A stretch of 64,000 nucleotides of DNA from Pseudoalteromonas citrea (lineage in GTDB: Bacteria; Pseudomonadota; Gammaproteobacteria; Enterobacterales; Alteromonadaceae): the NCBI RefSeq assembly GCF_000238375.3, contig NZ_AHBZ03000014.1, forward strand, positions 682,001-746,000. Reading direction: 5' to 3'. The first letter of the stretch is position 1; each line of letters opens with the position of its first letter. Of the stretch, positions 62,944 to 64,000 are shown piece by piece. Position numbers and translations under genes: made by a program. The notes beneath the pieces are model-generated. The model worked only from the letters and a program-made list of their open reading frames with translations. It made no database searches and had not been told where the DNA came from.

Positions 62944-64000
62944 TTACATCGCTTTACGCTTTAAAGGCTCAGCGTACATTTCCAAGACTTGCTTTTTAAG
63001 TTCTTCAGGCACAAGCTCTATTCGGCTCATAAAGTCATGCTGCTCCTCATGTGACACTTCATGTTCATTTCCGGCAGCAATATAGTTACTCGGATGCAAA
63101 AAATACTGTCCAATAATTTGTTTATCTATGGTTTCTGCTAACATTTCTGGAGAGTCACAGTGTTCTGTTATCGGTTGACCAAATGAAACGTGAACATGGC
63201 CTTTATCTGAACGGATCCCCTCTAGAATGCTCTCGATATCTTCCCCATCAGCTTTTACATAGCTTCCATATTGCTGCTTATGAACCAACTCTTTGGCTTT
63301 AGCTACTGCACATGGCTCATACTGATAAGAAATCGACACAGGTACTATTTTTAATTGTTTTATATACTCACTAAAAGGGAGCTTTTGCTTTCTTCCATAC
63401 AACTGTAACATTTTGAGTAGCGCCGGATCAGTTTGATCCACACCATCTTTGGCACGGCCTTCTTTTTGAGCAATCCAAATAGACTGACCAGAGTCCAACG
63501 AATCAAAAATATAACTTGAAAGATGTGTGAGTGCTTTAAGCATCTCTTTTGGTGCTTTTGCAGAGCGTTTCACGATAAAGCTTTTATTTAATCGCATTAA
63601 CTCAGTGATATAGGGTACTTGTAGTAAATTATCACCAATTGCAATACGTACCGTATTCATGTTGTGGCTATGTAAACCCCAATTCATTAATGCTGGGTCC
63701 AAGACAATATCACGATGATTAGAAATAAACAGATACGCAGACTCTCTGTCCAACGAGTCAAGACCAGAATAGGTCACTTTACTCGTCGTATTTTTTATCA
63801 ACATTTCTAAATAGCGTGCAACTTCATCCTGCACTTGATTAACAGTATTAAACCCTCCCCATTTTCGTCGCAATTGACTCCGCACAAGAGGGCGGCACAA
63901 TGCAGACCATTTACTCAACCAAGCAGGTAAAGTGTGCGTCGTTATCACATCAATGAAGCTATTATCTGCGAGCAACCGGCTTAATGCTGCGGTAACTTCC
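62944..64000 (-). CDS. Acyltransferase of the glycerol-phosphate acyltransferase superfamily (5' end outside window)
   Basis: The protein shares PlsC-like features: FISNHRDIVLDPALMNWG (NH-x5-D, one residue longer than the usual NHx4D), IGDNLLQVPYITELMRLNKSFIVKRS and IWIAQKEGRAKDGVD (corresponding to the EGTRS block). A start at TTG 63975 would give 343 residues. However, the frame stays open to the window edge and the residues before it (EVTAALSRLLAD) look like coding sequence of this family, so the true start is probably upstream. Substrate is likely an acyl-CoA or acyl-ACP and a lysophospholipid-like acceptor. Confidence 0.8.
   Translation of the reverse strand, partial: EVTAALSRLLADNSFIDVITTHTLPAWLSKWSALCRPLVRSQLRRKWGGFNTVNQVQDEVARYLEMLIKNTTSKVTYSGLDSLDRESAYLFISNHRDIVLDPALMNWGLHSHNMNTVRIAIGDNLLQVPYITELMRLNKSFIVKRSAKAPKEMLKALTHLSSYIFDSLDSGQSIWIAQKEGRAKDGVDQTDPALLKMLQLYGRKQKLPFSEYIKQLKIVPVSISYQYEPCAVAKAKELVHKQQYGSYVKADGEDIESILEGIRSDKGHVHVSFGQPITEHCDSPEMLAETIDKQIIGQYFLHPSNYIAAGNEHEVSHEEQHDFMSRIELVPEELKKQVLEMYAEPLKRKAM

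Noticed and set aside
1-64000. tRNA, rRNA, CRISPR arrays, prophage or replication origin
   Set aside because: No cloverleaf-like sequences, repeat-spacer arrays, phage structural genes or DnaA-box clusters were recognised by eye. A covariance-model search was not possible here.

Overview
This window is a chromosomal segment of a marine gammaproteobacterium, most likely Pseudoalteromonas or a close relative in the Alteromonadales. The evidence is the AT-rich base composition, the preserved holA-nadD-rsfS-rlmH-mrdA-mrdB-rlpA-dacA-ybeD-lipB-lipA order, sodium-type PomA/PomB stator proteins, a RibB protein with a degenerate RibA half (RibBX), and many secreted peptidases and large cyclic-di-GMP sensors. 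No rRNA, tRNA, CRISPR array, prophage or replication origin was recognised. One insertion sequence is the only clear mobile element.

Layout. 1-8620 (+): end of holA, NAD synthesis (nadD), ribosome factors (rsfS, rlmH), the elongasome (mrdA, mrdB, rlpA, dacA) and lipoate synthesis (ybeD, lipB, lipA). 8830-10040: a TyrP-type permease. 10050-12440 (-): pomA-pomB, then a 26-residue peptide and a membrane protein with their own promoter. 12660-16210 (+): xseB-ispA-dxs and an Mpo1-like protein. 16240-25270 (-): nrdR-ribD-ribE-ribBX-ribH-nusB-thiL-pgpA, ending in a large diguanylate cyclase sensor. 25290-31750 (-): glyA and the thrLABC operon with a readable leader peptide and attenuator. 31810-36560: a divergent response regulator and histidine kinase, rdgC, and a complete IS256-family element with matching ends and an 8-bp target duplication. 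36560-43970: an HDOD protein, an M49-like metallopeptidase lipoprotein, a HIT protein, a DPP IV-type peptidase and a chemoreceptor. 44040-50350: an M17 aminopeptidase, CstA, DinB under a near-perfect LexA box, a Tas-like aldo/keto reductase and a Nudix hydrolase. 50480-64000: a TonB-like anchored protein, two orphan solute-binding proteins, a SIMPL protein, a PatZ-like acetyltransferase with an ion channel, a 1492-residue sensor with GGDEF/EAL domains, small GNAT, DUF3283-like and DUF1289 proteins, and an acyltransferase cut by the window edge.

How the genes fit together. Most of the left half is housekeeping, with short or overlapping gene junctions. The right half is rich in sensing (two propeller sensors, a chemoreceptor, a kinase/regulator pair, HDOD) and in peptide and nutrient scavenging (DPP IV, M49, M17, CstA, solute-binding proteins), which fits a particle-associated heterotroph that eats protein. 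No gene-free stretch exceeds 300 bases. The longest, 12437-12735 (299 bases, between pomA and xseB), holds the xseB promoter, an AGTGCGCT direct repeat and a small hairpin in the pomA leader. The main points for a second look are the peptide/membrane-protein pair at 10057-10729, the nine-base homopolymer in pomB, terminator hairpins that abut the thiL and pepB-like start codons, the IS inserted between a gene and its terminator, and the catalytic changes in the two cyclic-di-GMP proteins.
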